NCBI GenBank assembly: GCA_003762615.1
Contig: RIAZ01000002.1
Coordinates: 124,001 to 188,000, forward strand
DNA: 64,000 nt
Source: Muribaculaceae bacterium Isolate-037 (Harlan)
GTDB lineage: Bacteria; Bacteroidota; Bacteroidia; Bacteroidales; Muribaculaceae
Reading direction: 5' to 3'
The position numbers and the translations under genes are program-made. The notes under the pieces are model-generated. The model was not told where the DNA came from and made no database searches. It worked only from the letters and a program-made list of their open reading frames with translations. Of the stretch, positions 15,770-24,215 are shown piece by piece; the stretch's first letter is position 1, and each line of letters starts with the position of its first letter.

Positions 15770-17734
15770 ATGAAAGATATTCCACATACCATAGATCTGG
15801 ATAACGAGGAATTTCAGCAGATGTATAAATTGCTGACCACCACGAATGCCAATGTATTCCTTACGGGTAAAGCCGGTTCCGGGAAATCTACCTTTCTTCG
15901 GTATATCTGTAATAATATTAAGAAGAAATATGTGGTATTGGCTCCTACCGGAGTAGCGGCAGTGAATGTAGGTGGAGTTACGATCCATTCATTCTTTCAG
16001 ATGCCATTGCGACCGGTTCCTCCGGATGATGATGATTATTCAATCATGGCTCTTAAGAAAAGCAGAAGATATTCTAAAAATAAGATAAAGCTTATCAAAG
16101 AGTTGGAACTGATTATAATTGACGAGGTATCGATGGTGCGTCCGGATATGATTGATTTCATAGATCGTGTGTTGCGTGCAATTACAGGACGTAGAGGTAA
16201 ACCATTTGGAGGTATTCAGCTTCTTCTCGTCGGTGATATTTTCCAACTTGAGCCGGTTGTCACGAATGAATCAAGGCAGATATTGTCAAAATATTATCAA
16301 GATTATTTCTTTTTTAATGCGCGGGCGTATGATTCTGCTAATCTGGTATCGGTGGAATTGAAGAAAATATATCGTCAGACTGACCGTAAATTCATAAGTA
16401 TGCTTGATCGTCTTCGTCTAAGTCAAACCACAAAGGAAGATCTTGCGATACTTAATTCAAGGATTATGTCCACTGCTTCTGATGATGGTGGGGATTTTGG
16501 TATAACGCTGACTACACGACGGGATGTGGCTTCTTCCATAAATTATGATAAGATGGCTGCTCTCAGTGGGGAGGAGTATATCTTTAAGGGGGAAATAAAG
16601 GATGAGTTTCCTGAAAAGATACTCCCCACGGATCTTGAACTGGTATTGAAAAAAGGTGCACAAGTGATGCTTATCCGAAATGATCGCGATCATAGATGGG
16701 TGAACGGTACTATAGCAATGGTCAAAGATATATCTGAGGATAAGATTCAGGTAGAGCTTGAAAATCATAGAGTGGAGACTGTGGAAAAAGAGGAATGGCA
16801 GAATATTAATTATATTTATGACGAGAAGGAGAGAAAAGTAAAAGAGGAGGTTATTGGCACCTTTTCTCAATATCCCTTACGTGCGGCATGGGCACTTACG
16901 ATACATAAAAGCCAGGGTCTAACATTCGGAAATGTCACTATTGATATGACGGGGGGAGCATTTACGGCAGGTCAGACCTACGTGGCTTTGAGTCGTTGCA
17001 GGAGTTTGGAAGGCGTGCGTTTTATCAATCCGTTGCAACGTAGTGATATAATAGTAAGTAGAGGTGCTTCTGAATTCAGCTATAACTATAATGATCACCG
17101 TGTCATAGAGCGCGTATTGAGGGAAGCAGAGTCCGCCAGATTATCAAAATCGGCAGCTGATGCCTTTTCACGAGGAGATTTCTATGATGTAGTTGAGATG
17201 TTGTGGGAGGCTGATACCCTGACGCATATTTTTGAAAAAAGAAGCGTGAGAAGAATGATTGCCGGTTTTCTTTCAGTAATAACTAAATTACGGAAAGAAT
17301 TGCAGTCGAAGAATAGGCTTCTGAAGGAGATTTCAAAGGAGTTTACAGAGCTTGGTGAAGAATGTATGCGAGAAAAGAATGATTATGAAATGGCATTGCA
17401 ACATTTCAGCAAGGCATATAAGTTGGATAACGATAATAGACAATCTCATTTCGGGATGGCATTGTGTATGCTGAAGATAGGGAAAAGGAAGAACGGGTTG
17501 AAAATTTTGGAAGAATTTATCAAGACTCCATGTAAATATACCTATAATGTGCGGATATTAAGAGGGGATATGTGTGTGGAAGAGGAGGATTATGCAAATG
17601 CTGTCATACATTATAATGCAGCTATGAAGCTTAATAAGAATAGTGACGAACCGATATTTAAGCTAATAGATGTATATGAAAAATGTGGCATGGATGATAT
17701 GGCAGAGAATTATAGAAAATGTATTGAAAACTAA
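15770..17734 (+). CDS. Pif1-like AAA helicase with C-terminal TPR region
   Basis: The N-terminal 450 or so residues are a superfamily 1B helicase: Walker A GKAGSGKST, the PTGVAAVNVGGVTIHS block, Walker B IIDEVSMV, LLVGDIFQLEPV, and the late motifs LTIHKSQGLTF and YVALSRCRS. This matches the Pif1/RecD2-like ATPases found in Bacteroidota. Residues about 540-655 hold at least three TPR-like helical pairs (YEMALQHFSKAYKLD, YANAVIHYNAAMKLN), an unusual addition that suggests a protein partner. The ATG at 15770 is preferred to an upstream TTG at 15752. Some homologues are annotated only as AAA-family ATPase; a role in replication or G-quadruplex or repair work is inferred. Confidence 0.85.
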   Translation: MKDIPHTIDLDNEEFQQMYKLLTTTNANVFLTGKAGSGKSTFLRYICNNIKKKYVVLAPTGVAAVNVGGVTIHSFFQMPLRPVPPDDDDYSIMALKKSRRYSKNKIKLIKELELIIIDEVSMVRPDMIDFIDRVLRAITGRRGKPFGGIQLLLVGDIFQLEPVVTNESRQILSKYYQDYFFFNARAYDSANLVSVELKKIYRQTDRKFISMLDRLRLSQTTKEDLAILNSRIMSTASDDGGDFGITLTTRRDVASSINYDKMAALSGEEYIFKGEIKDEFPEKILPTDLELVLKKGAQVMLIRNDRDHRWVNGTIAMVKDISEDKIQVELENHRVETVEKEEWQNINYIYDEKERKVKEEVIGTFSQYPLRAAWALTIHKSQGLTFGNVTIDMTGGAFTAGQTYVALSRCRSLEGVRFINPLQRSDIIVSRGASEFSYNYNDHRVIERVLREAESARLSKSAADAFSRGDFYDVVEMLWEADTLTHIFEKRSVRRMIAGFLSVITKLRKELQSKNRLLKEISKEFTELGEECMREKNDYEMALQHFSKAYKLDNDNRQSHFGMALCMLKIGKRKNGLKILEEFIKTPCKYTYNVRILRGDMCVEEEDYANAVIHYNAAMKLNKNSDEPIFKLIDVYEKCGMDDMAENYRKCIEN

Positions 17735-17808
17735 TTTGTTTAACCAATTGGATAATAATGAGGTTGTCTAAACTTCATTATTGTAATAAAAATAAGAAAG
17801 TAATATTT

Positions 17809-18135
17809 ATGTTAGAAATGTTAGCAGAATACAGGCTTGAAGGTCTTGTGATTGGGTTATGCACGTTCCTTATAATAGGATTGTATCATCCATTAGTTAT
17901 AAAAGGAGAGTATTATTTTGGAGAGAAAGTGAAATGGTGGTTTCTTGTTGCCGGAATAATATTCCTGATAGGCTCCATCGCGGTTGAGAATACTTTTACG
18001 TCGGCTTTATTGGGAGTGGCATCCTTCAGTTCTTTTTGGAGTATAAAGGAGGTGTCGGAACAGGTTGAGCGCGTGCGAAAGGGTTGGTTTCCTTCAAATC
18101 CTGCCCGTCAGAGTAAATCGGGAAATAAAGAATAG
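17809..18135 (+). CDS. DUF4491 family membrane protein
   Basis: From ATG 17809 the product is 108 residues; an upstream ATG (17758) adds a basic stretch absent from the family. It has three hydrophobic segments and the conserved LEGLVIGLCTFLIIGLYHP and IKGEYYFG blocks of DUF4491, a Bacteroidota and Firmicutes family with no known function. The soluble C-terminal tail contains SIKEVSEQVERVRKGWFP, typical of the family. It lies 74 bases after the helicase gene and ends at a shared terminator. Confidence 0.85.
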   Translation: MLEMLAEYRLEGLVIGLCTFLIIGLYHPLVIKGEYYFGEKVKWWFLVAGIIFLIGSIAVENTFTSALLGVASFSSFWSIKEVSEQVERVRKGWFPSNPARQSKSGNKE

Positions 18136-18173
18136 AATCTGTCAGGATTTAAACAGGACCGTAAGGTAGGTAG

Positions 18174-18229
18174 AGACAGTATATTGCATTCTTTATTTTG
18201 AGGATTCTGAAGAATACAATATACTGTCT
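18174..18229. terminator. bidirectional terminator between DUF4491 and aguB
   Basis: Arms of 20 bases (AGACAGTATATTGCATTCTT and AAGAATACAATATACTGTCT) pair with one G-U position around a 16-base loop, placed between two convergent genes. T tracts are weak on both sides, but the long stem in this location makes the assignment likely. Confidence 0.65.
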
Positions 18230-18242
18230 ACTATTTATTTGC

Positions 18243-19196
18243 TTAGTCTATGAAACGGGATTTTAGACCATCGTAGAAATCAATACGTCGGTCACGAAGG
18301 AATGGCCACCAGTGCCGGACGTTTTCAGTTCTTAATTTGTCAATTCCTAAAATGAACTCCTCGGGAGTGTTTTCAGATGCCATTGCTAAAATCTCCCCCT
18401 GTGGTCCGGCAATGAAACTTGAGCCCCAGAAATCAATGCCGGAAGTCTGACCTGAAGGATCTTCCTCAAAGCCGCATCTATTGACACTGACAACGGGAAT
18501 ACCGTTTGCCACAGCGTGCGATCTCTGAATAGTAATCCAGGCATCGCGTTGCCGATCCTTTTCATCTTGTGCATCATCCGGATTCCAGCCAATGGCAGTA
18601 GGGTATATCAGTAGTTCTGCTCCTTTTAATGCCATGATTCTGGCAGCTTCGGGATACCATTGGTCCCAACATACAAGCACTCCTAATTTACCTACAGACG
18701 TATCTATTGGTTCAAAACCGAGATCACCCGGAGCGAAATAAAATTTTTCATAAAATCCGGGGTCATCCGGGATATGCATCTTTCGATATTTTCCCGCTAT
18801 CGAACCATCGGAGTCAAAAACAATAGCCGTGTTGTGGTAAAGTCCGGGAGCTCTTCTTTCAAAAGCACTTGTCACCAGCACCACATTGTTCTCCGCAGCA
18901 GCATCCGAATAGAAGTTGGCGAAGTCTTCAAGTCGGGATGCATATCGGAAATTGTCAACATCCTCGCATTGACAGAAATAAAGAGAGTCGTGCAGTTCGG
19001 AAAGCACGATAATTTGTGCCCCATCAGAAGCAAGACTTTCGATAGCGGCAAGATTACGCTGTCGGTTGGTGTTTACGTCAACAGAAAATGAGTGCTGAAT
19101 GATCCCTACCTTAAGAGTATTATCAGAAGAGGGTATAATATCTTGGTTGTCAATATCCTCTTGTCCTGTAGGGAAGGAATAATTATTGTTTATCAT
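18243..19196 (-). CDS. aguB: N-carbamoylputrescine amidase
   Basis: Hydrolyses N-carbamoylputrescine to putrescine, carbon dioxide and ammonia, the last step of the agmatine route. It is a carbon-nitrogen hydrolase with the Glu-Lys-Cys triad visible: Glu in VLSELHDSLYF, Lys in YRKMHIPDDPGFYEKFYF, and Cys in LGVLVCWDQWYPEAAR. The start at 19196 (MINNNYSFPTG) gives 317 residues, slightly longer than the usual 290-300 because of an N-terminal tail; an earlier ATG at 19256 lies deep in aguA and is unlikely. It overlaps the 3' end of aguA by 14 bases, so the two are translated from one message. Confidence 0.92.
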   Translation of the reverse strand: MINNNYSFPTGQEDIDNQDIIPSSDNTLKVGIIQHSFSVDVNTNRQRNLAAIESLASDGAQIIVLSELHDSLYFCQCEDVDNFRYASRLEDFANFYSDAAAENNVVLVTSAFERRAPGLYHNTAIVFDSDGSIAGKYRKMHIPDDPGFYEKFYFAPGDLGFEPIDTSVGKLGVLVCWDQWYPEAARIMALKGAELLIYPTAIGWNPDDAQDEKDRQRDAWITIQRSHAVANGIPVVSVNRCGFEEDPSGQTSGIDFWGSSFIAGPQGEILAMASENTPEEFILGIDKLRTENVRHWWPFLRDRRIDFYDGLKSRFID

Positions 19197-20229
19197 AGAT
19201 TGAGGGGTTAAATAGATTTTTGGGAATCTGCATGGTGGCACAATGCAATGAACCATGTTGCTTTATAAGGGTGGTGCAGTCAATACCAACGACTTTATGA
19301 TCCGGGAATGCTATTTTGATTGTCTGCATTGCCAGAAAATCGTTTTGCGGTTGTTGATATGTAGGCATAAATACAACATTATTCGTGACAAGGTAGTTTG
19401 CATAAGTGGCAGGTAGACGTAATCCTGATTCATCAAAGATAGCGTCGGGCAATGGAAGTTCCACCAGGTTGAAAGGTTCGCCTGTGGCGTTGCGGAACAT
19501 GGTAAGCTGAGCCCTCATCTGTAGCAATTCCTCAAATTGAGGATCGTCGATGTTTCGGCATCCGGTAAACAGAATTATATTTTCCGGAGCCAATCGGGCG
19601 AGCGTGTCGATGTGGGAGTCGGTGTCATCGCCTTCAAGAGCACCATAATCTAAGAATAAGACATGATCTACACCAAGACGCAGGCGGAGTTGTCTCTCCA
19701 CCTCAGTTTTTGATAAGCCGCCGTTCCTGTTGGGGGAACACAGGCATAAGGATGTGGTCAAAAGAGAGCCTTCTCCGTCAGTTTCAATTGATCCGCCCTC
19801 AAGAATGAAATCCCTTTCATTGCGGTAGGTATTGTCGTCTATAACTGAAGTTTTGTTCAGACGGCTCACTGCAAGGTTGTCTTTATCGGATGCAAATTTC
19901 AGACCCCACCCATTAAATCCGAAATCCAACGCTCGCAGACGATCATCCTTTATTACTGATATTGGTCCGTAGTCACGTGTCCAGGTATCGTTATAATCTG
20001 TTTCAATATATCTTATGAGGTCTTGATCGCATGATTGAAGAATGTCGTGAGCTTCATTTGCATCATGACATAGCAACACCACACAGACGCCCTCATCAGT
20101 GAATGTCTTTATTATCCTTTGATATTGAGACTGAGCCTCTTCAAGGATATATTCCCAATCTGTATTTGCAGTTGGAAGAGCCATCAGCACAGATTCTTGT
20201 GGAGCCCATTCGGGAAGGAAAATTCTCAT
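19183..20229 (-). CDS. aguA: agmatine deiminase
   Basis: Converts agmatine to N-carbamoylputrescine and ammonia. The 348-residue protein has the porphyromonas-type peptidyl-arginine deiminase fold: substrate-binding WTRDYGPISV, LDFGFNGWGLKF, ILEGGSIETDGEG, DDTDSHIDTLAR with the catalytic His/Asp, and GSLHCATMQ near the C-terminus carrying the nucleophilic Cys. Together with aguB it makes putrescine from arginine-derived agmatine; the arginine decarboxylase is not in this window. A minus-strand -7 element lies 50 bases upstream. Confidence 0.95.
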   Translation of the reverse strand: MRIFLPEWAPQESVLMALPTANTDWEYILEEAQSQYQRIIKTFTDEGVCVVLLCHDANEAHDILQSCDQDLIRYIETDYNDTWTRDYGPISVIKDDRLRALDFGFNGWGLKFASDKDNLAVSRLNKTSVIDDNTYRNERDFILEGGSIETDGEGSLLTTSLCLCSPNRNGGLSKTEVERQLRLRLGVDHVLFLDYGALEGDDTDSHIDTLARLAPENIILFTGCRNIDDPQFEELLQMRAQLTMFRNATGEPFNLVELPLPDAIFDESGLRLPATYANYLVTNNVVFMPTYQQPQNDFLAMQTIKIAFPDHKVVGIDCTTLIKQHGSLHCATMQIPKNLFNPSIYDKQ

Positions 20230-20278
20230 GTTGTAAATTCTTATAAAGTGAAGTAGAGGAGTACATATCGTCAGGATG

Positions 20279-20286
20279 CAAATTTA
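20279..20286 (-). promoter_or_regulatory. -7 element of the aguAB promoter
   Basis: CAAATTTA on the plus strand is TAAATTTG on the minus strand, 50 bases before the aguA start. A -33 element is only partly matched (CATA at 20307-20310, spacing 20). Confidence 0.5.
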
Positions 20287-20330
20287 AATAAAAAAGTAAT
20301 CACTGTCATAATATTGAGGGGAATTTTTGT

Positions 20331-20338
20331 TAAATTTG
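20331..20338 (+). promoter_or_regulatory. -7 element upstream of the DUF1599 gene
   Basis: TAAATTTG matches the consensus. No TTTG sits at the right distance upstream. Transcription would begin near 20345, giving a leader of about 105 bases. Confidence 0.45.
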
Positions 20339-20450
20339 CATTATGAAAGATATATTCATCTGATAAGTTGCATAAAATTTTAGAATGACTTCAATAAAAT
20401 GATGCAATAAAATCAGTAATTGTAGTTGTCAAAAATAAAAAAGAATAATT

Positions 20451-21011
20451 ATGGATAATATCAAATCTAAACATGACACATCAAAAGAATTTGCTGCCAT
20501 GACGGCCTTGTGTCGCGACATATTTATAAAAAAGATGTCGGATTACGGTATGTCGTGGAGAGTCATGCGCCCATCAAGTCTTACGGATCAGATCTATATC
20601 AAGGCCAGGAGGATCAGATCTATTGAGGAGAAAGGGATGGCATCCGCCAGAGTTAACGAGGGTATAGAACCGGAGTTTATAGGGATTGTAAATTATTGTG
20701 CGATTGCACTCATTCAACTCAGAATCGGTCCGGGCGATTATATCAGTCAGGAGAAGGCCACAGAGTTATATGATAAGGCAATATCGGATTCCACTTCATT
20801 GATGCTTAACAAGAATCATGACTATGACGAGGCTTGGCGTCACATGAGAGTGTCAAGTTTTACAGATATAATATTGCAGAAATTATTACGTACCCGAGAG
20901 ATAGAGGATCATAATGGACAGACAATAATAAGTGAAGGTGTGGATGCAAATTATATGGATATGATTAATTATGCCATGTTTGCCCTCATAAAATTGAATT
21001 ATGAAGATTGA
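20451..21011 (+). CDS. DUF1599 protein with two internal repeats
   Basis: A 186-residue protein without known function. Two related halves are visible: DYGMSWRVMRPSSLTDQI in the first (about 32-49) and DYDEAWRHMRVSSFTDII in the second (about 124-141), each followed by a RIRSIE/RTREIED-like segment and later by a similar VNYCAIALIQL/INYAMFALIKL helix. This tandem arrangement is typical of DUF1599. Conserved charged residues hint at an enzyme or nucleotide-related helical fold, but nothing is proven. It precedes the BT_3928-type gene with almost no gap, an order I recall as conserved in Bacteroides. Confidence 0.85.
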   Translation: MDNIKSKHDTSKEFAAMTALCRDIFIKKMSDYGMSWRVMRPSSLTDQIYIKARRIRSIEEKGMASARVNEGIEPEFIGIVNYCAIALIQLRIGPGDYISQEKATELYDKAISDSTSLMLNKNHDYDEAWRHMRVSSFTDIILQKLLRTREIEDHNGQTIISEGVDANYMDMINYAMFALIKLNYED

Positions 21012-21012
21012 G

Positions 21013-22341
21013 ATGACAAAATATGTCTCGCCTCTGACATGGATTATTCGTATTGTTGTCGGAGGCGTCTTTATTTTTTCCGGGTTTGCAAAAGGGATAG
21101 ATCCATACGGCACCTTATATAAGGTGGAGGATTATTTGTCGGTGTTGTCATTATCGGTATGGCCTAATTTGGTGCTTGTAGGAGTCTTCGGCTTGTGTGC
21201 ATTGGAATTTCTAGCCGGAGTATTTTTGCTTACGGGATGCTTCCGTAGGTCTTCAGTGATAATTGCCGGTGGCATAATGGCATTTATGTTACCGTTGACA
21301 TTATGGATAGCGGTGAGTAATCCGGTTGCGGATTGCGGATGTTTTGGAGATGCATTTCTTTTGTCAAACTGGGCGACTTTTTGGAAAAATGTAGGTCTGT
21401 CGGTAGGTCTGATATGGTTGTGGAGATATAATCGTAAGATTATCTGCTTGATTACGCCGGCTCTTCAATGGATCTGTATTGTGGGATCGTGTATCTTTAT
21501 TGTTACGATAGAATTGTTTGGCTACATGGTTCAGCCGCTAATTGATTTCCGACCCTACAAGATAGGTGAGCGTATTGTTGATTCGGAAGAATCCTTTGAA
21601 GAGGGACCACAATATTTGTTTGTGTATGAAAAAGATGGTATAAGGAAGAAATTTAAGGAAACAGATTCTCTTCCCGAAGAGAATGATGGATGGATATTTG
21701 TGGATCGGGAGGAGATATTGTCCGAAGGGGGAAAGAATGATAAAGGTCAGGATGAAGGGAAATCATTCAGAGCCTGGAGTAAAAACGGAGAGGATGATGA
21801 GACAGACGAGGCTGTCGTGGCAGATGGAAATGAGCTTATCGTAATGATTCCGGAACTTGGGGCGGTTTCTCCTGCAACCACATGGAAATTGAATTCATTG
21901 TATGAATGGTCGCAACAAAATGATATAACCATGGTCGGAATAGTGTCGGGCAGCTCCTTGGAAATTTCCACATGGGAGGATCTTTCCATGGCGAGTTATC
22001 CTATTTTCACGGCTGATGATACGCATATAAAGGAGGTGGTCAGAGGTAACCCGGGAATTGTGTATTTGATAGATGGAGTCATACAATGGAAGATGACATT
22101 GAATGCCATTAACATTGATGACTTCCTTTCACCTGACACGTCGTATGAGGCTGAAAATTTTTCATTTGATAATAAAAGTATATTACGCAATTGTGTGTCA
22201 GTATATCTTATATTTATCGGATTGTTGATCACACTCTCTCTTACGCCCCAATTGCGTAATCTATATATAAACAAGGGGCGAAAGAAAAAGTGCGGATCTG
22301 AACAGGATGGAAAGGGGTTGATTAATGATTCCGGAGATTAA
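21013..22341 (+). CDS. BT_3928-type DoxX/MauE-like membrane protein
   Basis: The N-terminal 190 residues contain several membrane spans with the DoxX/MauE features IIRIVVGGVFIFSGFAKGIDP and the cysteine motif DCGCFGD (about 112-118), resembling membrane proteins that handle thiol redox. A soluble part (about 195-390) includes a stretch (ELIVMIPELGAVSPATTWK, later GNPGIVYLIDG) that looks like a degenerate thioredoxin-like fold without a CxxC, followed by one more membrane span (SVYLIFIGLLITLSL) and a basic tail. An ATG at 21001 overlapping the upstream gene is the alternative start. In Bacteroides tpiA often follows; here it does not. Confidence 0.85.
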   Translation: MTKYVSPLTWIIRIVVGGVFIFSGFAKGIDPYGTLYKVEDYLSVLSLSVWPNLVLVGVFGLCALEFLAGVFLLTGCFRRSSVIIAGGIMAFMLPLTLWIAVSNPVADCGCFGDAFLLSNWATFWKNVGLSVGLIWLWRYNRKIICLITPALQWICIVGSCIFIVTIELFGYMVQPLIDFRPYKIGERIVDSEESFEEGPQYLFVYEKDGIRKKFKETDSLPEENDGWIFVDREEILSEGGKNDKGQDEGKSFRAWSKNGEDDETDEAVVADGNELIVMIPELGAVSPATTWKLNSLYEWSQQNDITMVGIVSGSSLEISTWEDLSMASYPIFTADDTHIKEVVRGNPGIVYLIDGVIQWKMTLNAINIDDFLSPDTSYEAENFSFDNKSILRNCVSVYLIFIGLLITLSLTPQLRNLYINKGRKKKCGSEQDGKGLINDSGD

Positions 22342-22376
22342 GAGAATCCGAATGATAAGGGGGTATGACAGTGAGT

Positions 22377-22850
22377 TTATTCATGATGATATGGCTCACC
22401 TCTTAGAATGGTCATTGCGCGATATACTTGTTCGGTGAAGAAGAGCCGAATCATTTCATGAGTGAATGTCATTTTTGAAAGCGATATTTTAGAATCGGCT
22501 CTTTGGTATACCATTTTTGAGAATCCATAAGGACCCCCGACGACAAATACGGCACGCTTTCTTCCTGATGCCATTAGTTTCTGAATGTGATTCGCAAATT
22601 CGGTTGAAGTAAATTCCTTACCATGCTCATCAAGGAGTATGCATATATCAGAAGGGGAGAGTGAGGCAATTATAGCTTCACCCTCCTTTTCTTTTTGCAT
22701 GTCAGTAGACAACCCTTTCGTTGTCTTAATGTCGGGGATACATTCAATTTTGTATGGTATGTAACGCCGGAGTCTTTTGACAAAATCCTCAATGCCGGCA
22801 ATAACATAAGATTGCGTGGTTTTACCCACTGTCAAGAGTACGATTTCCAT
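22377..22850 (-). CDS. rlmH: 23S rRNA (pseudouridine1915-N3)-methyltransferase RlmH
   Basis: A SPOUT methyltransferase that modifies pseudouridine 1915 in helix 69 of 23S rRNA on assembled ribosomes. The 157 residues match the family length. Diagnostic features are the DICILLDEHGKEFTS strand, the SAM-binding knot VFVVGGPYGFS, and the C-terminal SLSKMTFTHEMIRLFFTEQVYRA helix ending in the conserved YHHE. It is divergently transcribed from nadC with only 40 bases between the start codons. Confidence 0.97.
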   Translation of the reverse strand: MEIVLLTVGKTTQSYVIAGIEDFVKRLRRYIPYKIECIPDIKTTKGLSTDMQKEKEGEAIIASLSPSDICILLDEHGKEFTSTEFANHIQKLMASGRKRAVFVVGGPYGFSKMVYQRADSKISLSKMTFTHEMIRLFFTEQVYRAMTILRGEPYHHE

Positions 22851-22860
22851 TTTTTTTTAT

Positions 22861-22901
22861 TAACTTAGCACAAAATTAGTAAAAACAACTATGGAAACAA
22901 A
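22861..22901. promoter_or_regulatory. overlapping divergent promoters of rlmH and nadC
   Basis: Minus strand: CAAAATTA at 22871-22878 (TAATTTTG reversed) with CAAA at 22898-22901, spacer 19, so the rlmH -33 element lies within the first codons of nadC. Plus strand: TAACTTAG at 22861-22868 is one base off the -7 consensus for nadC, without a clear -33. The two -7 elements are nearly adjacent, so RNA polymerase can probably serve only one at a time. Confidence 0.6.
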
Positions 22902-23739
22902 AGAAGAGTTAATCAATCAATTGCTTGAACTTGCATTTGCCGAAGATATAGGCGATGGAGATCATACAACTTTGTCAACAATACCGGCAGACGCAATGGG
23001 ACGTTCGCGTCTGATTATCAAGGAATCCGGAGTCCTTGCCGGAGTGGAAGAGGCTGAGAAGGTGCTTCACAAAGTGGATCCGTCAATAAAAATGACAGTG
23101 ATGATCAAGGATGGAGCACGCGTGAATCCCGGAGATATAGCTTTTACAGCTGAAGGTCCGGTAAGGTCGTTGCTTGTAGCAGAGCGAACTATGCTTAACA
23201 TCATGCAGCGTATGAGTGGCGTTGCAACTATGACACGCAGGTATCAGGATGAACTTGAAGGATTGCATACAAAGGTGCTTGATACTCGAAAGACAACTCC
23301 CGGCATGCGTATCATGGAGAAGGAGGCTGTAAAGATTGGTGGTGGCACTAATCACAGAATCGGTCTGTTTGATATGATTCTCATCAAGGATAATCATATA
23401 GATTTTGCCGGAGGAATCGAAAAGGCGATAGAACGTGCGCGAGCATATTGCAAGGAAAATGGGAAGGATTTCAAGATAGAGGTAGAGGTAAGGTCGCTTG
23501 ATGATATACGCCGTGTAATGGCCATTGGTGGAGTGGATCGTATCATGTTCGATAATTTTACCCCGGAATTGACCAAGGAGGCAGTTGCATTGGTGAACGG
23601 CACAATGGAGACGGAATCATCAGGAGGTATAACGCTTGATAATCTACGCAAATATGGTGAGGCTGGAGTTGATTTTATATCAGTCGGTGCACTCACGCAT
23701 AGTGTGAAGGGTCTGGATATGTCGTTTAAGGCATATTGA
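22891..23739 (+). CDS. nadC: nicotinate-nucleotide pyrophosphorylase (carboxylating)
   Basis: Makes nicotinate mononucleotide from quinolinate and PRPP in de novo NAD synthesis. The 282 residues carry the N-terminal EDIGDGDHTT block, the NIMQRMSGVATMTRRY helix, the catalytic-site DTRKTTPGMR, the KIGGGTNHRIGLFDMILIKDNH region (core GGGTNHR) and the late GGITLDNLRKYGEAGVDFIS phosphate-binding loop (core GGITLDN). The gene is followed after 14 bases by yraN. Confidence 0.97.
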   Translation: METKEELINQLLELAFAEDIGDGDHTTLSTIPADAMGRSRLIIKESGVLAGVEEAEKVLHKVDPSIKMTVMIKDGARVNPGDIAFTAEGPVRSLLVAERTMLNIMQRMSGVATMTRRYQDELEGLHTKVLDTRKTTPGMRIMEKEAVKIGGGTNHRIGLFDMILIKDNHIDFAGGIEKAIERARAYCKENGKDFKIEVEVRSLDDIRRVMAIGGVDRIMFDNFTPELTKEAVALVNGTMETESSGGITLDNLRKYGEAGVDFISVGALTHSVKGLDMSFKAY

Positions 23740-23753
23740 TAAAATATTTTGCG

Positions 23754-24134
23754 ATGAGCAGGGATACTAAAGAGCGGGATCGTGCATTCGGGATATTTGC
23801 GGAAGATAAAGCCGTAGAATATTACATCTCTCAAGGATATGCGATACGTGAACGTAATTGGCGTTTTCATCATATTGAAATCGATATAATAGCCCAAACG
23901 GGTAATGTGGTGGTCTTTGTTGAAGTTAAGGGCAGAAGCGGTCGGGATATGGCGGCTGTTGATGCTGTAACAGTATCCAAGATGAAGAACATGACACGAG
24001 GTGCTGATGCTTACCTCAAAAGACTTAATGGGGATTATGAATATCGGTATGATATATTTGCACTCACCGGTGATTTTGATGATTATGAGGTGGAAGTGTT
24101 TGAAGATGCTTTTGTATCCCCGTTGCTAAGATAA
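23754..24134 (+). CDS. yraN: YraN family protein (UPF0102)
   Basis: A 126-residue predicted endonuclease of the Holliday-resolvase-like, restriction-enzyme fold. The family hallmark is GIFAEDKAVEYYISQGY, then RNWRFHHIEIDIIAQ with the metal-binding Glu/Asp, and VVFVEVKGRSG with the catalytic ExK. A TTG at 23736 overlapping nadC is possible but the ATG at 23754 matches the family start. The biological role of the family is not settled. Confidence 0.9.
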   Translation: MSRDTKERDRAFGIFAEDKAVEYYISQGYAIRERNWRFHHIEIDIIAQTGNVVVFVEVKGRSGRDMAAVDAVTVSKMKNMTRGADAYLKRLNGDYEYRYDIFALTGDFDDYEVEVFEDAFVSPLLR

Positions 24135-24154
24135 ATGTAATGGAGTTTAGATAG

Positions 24155-24202
24155 CTTCAATAAAAAATCTCGTGGATTAATCCACGAGATTTTTTATTGA
24201 AG
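24155..24202. terminator. 48-bp perfect palindrome, bidirectional terminator
   Basis: Two 24-base arms are exact reverse complements with no spacer; the core ATCTCGTGGATT is flanked by A/T runs so that a T tract follows the hairpin on both strands. It separates the convergent yraN and MFS genes. Confidence 0.9.
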
Positions 24203-24215
24203 GCTGATTGCAGGA

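Noticed and set aside
16457..16870. Minus-strand ORF of 137 codons
   Set aside because: Antisense to conserved helicase motifs of the Pif1-like gene; no independent support.
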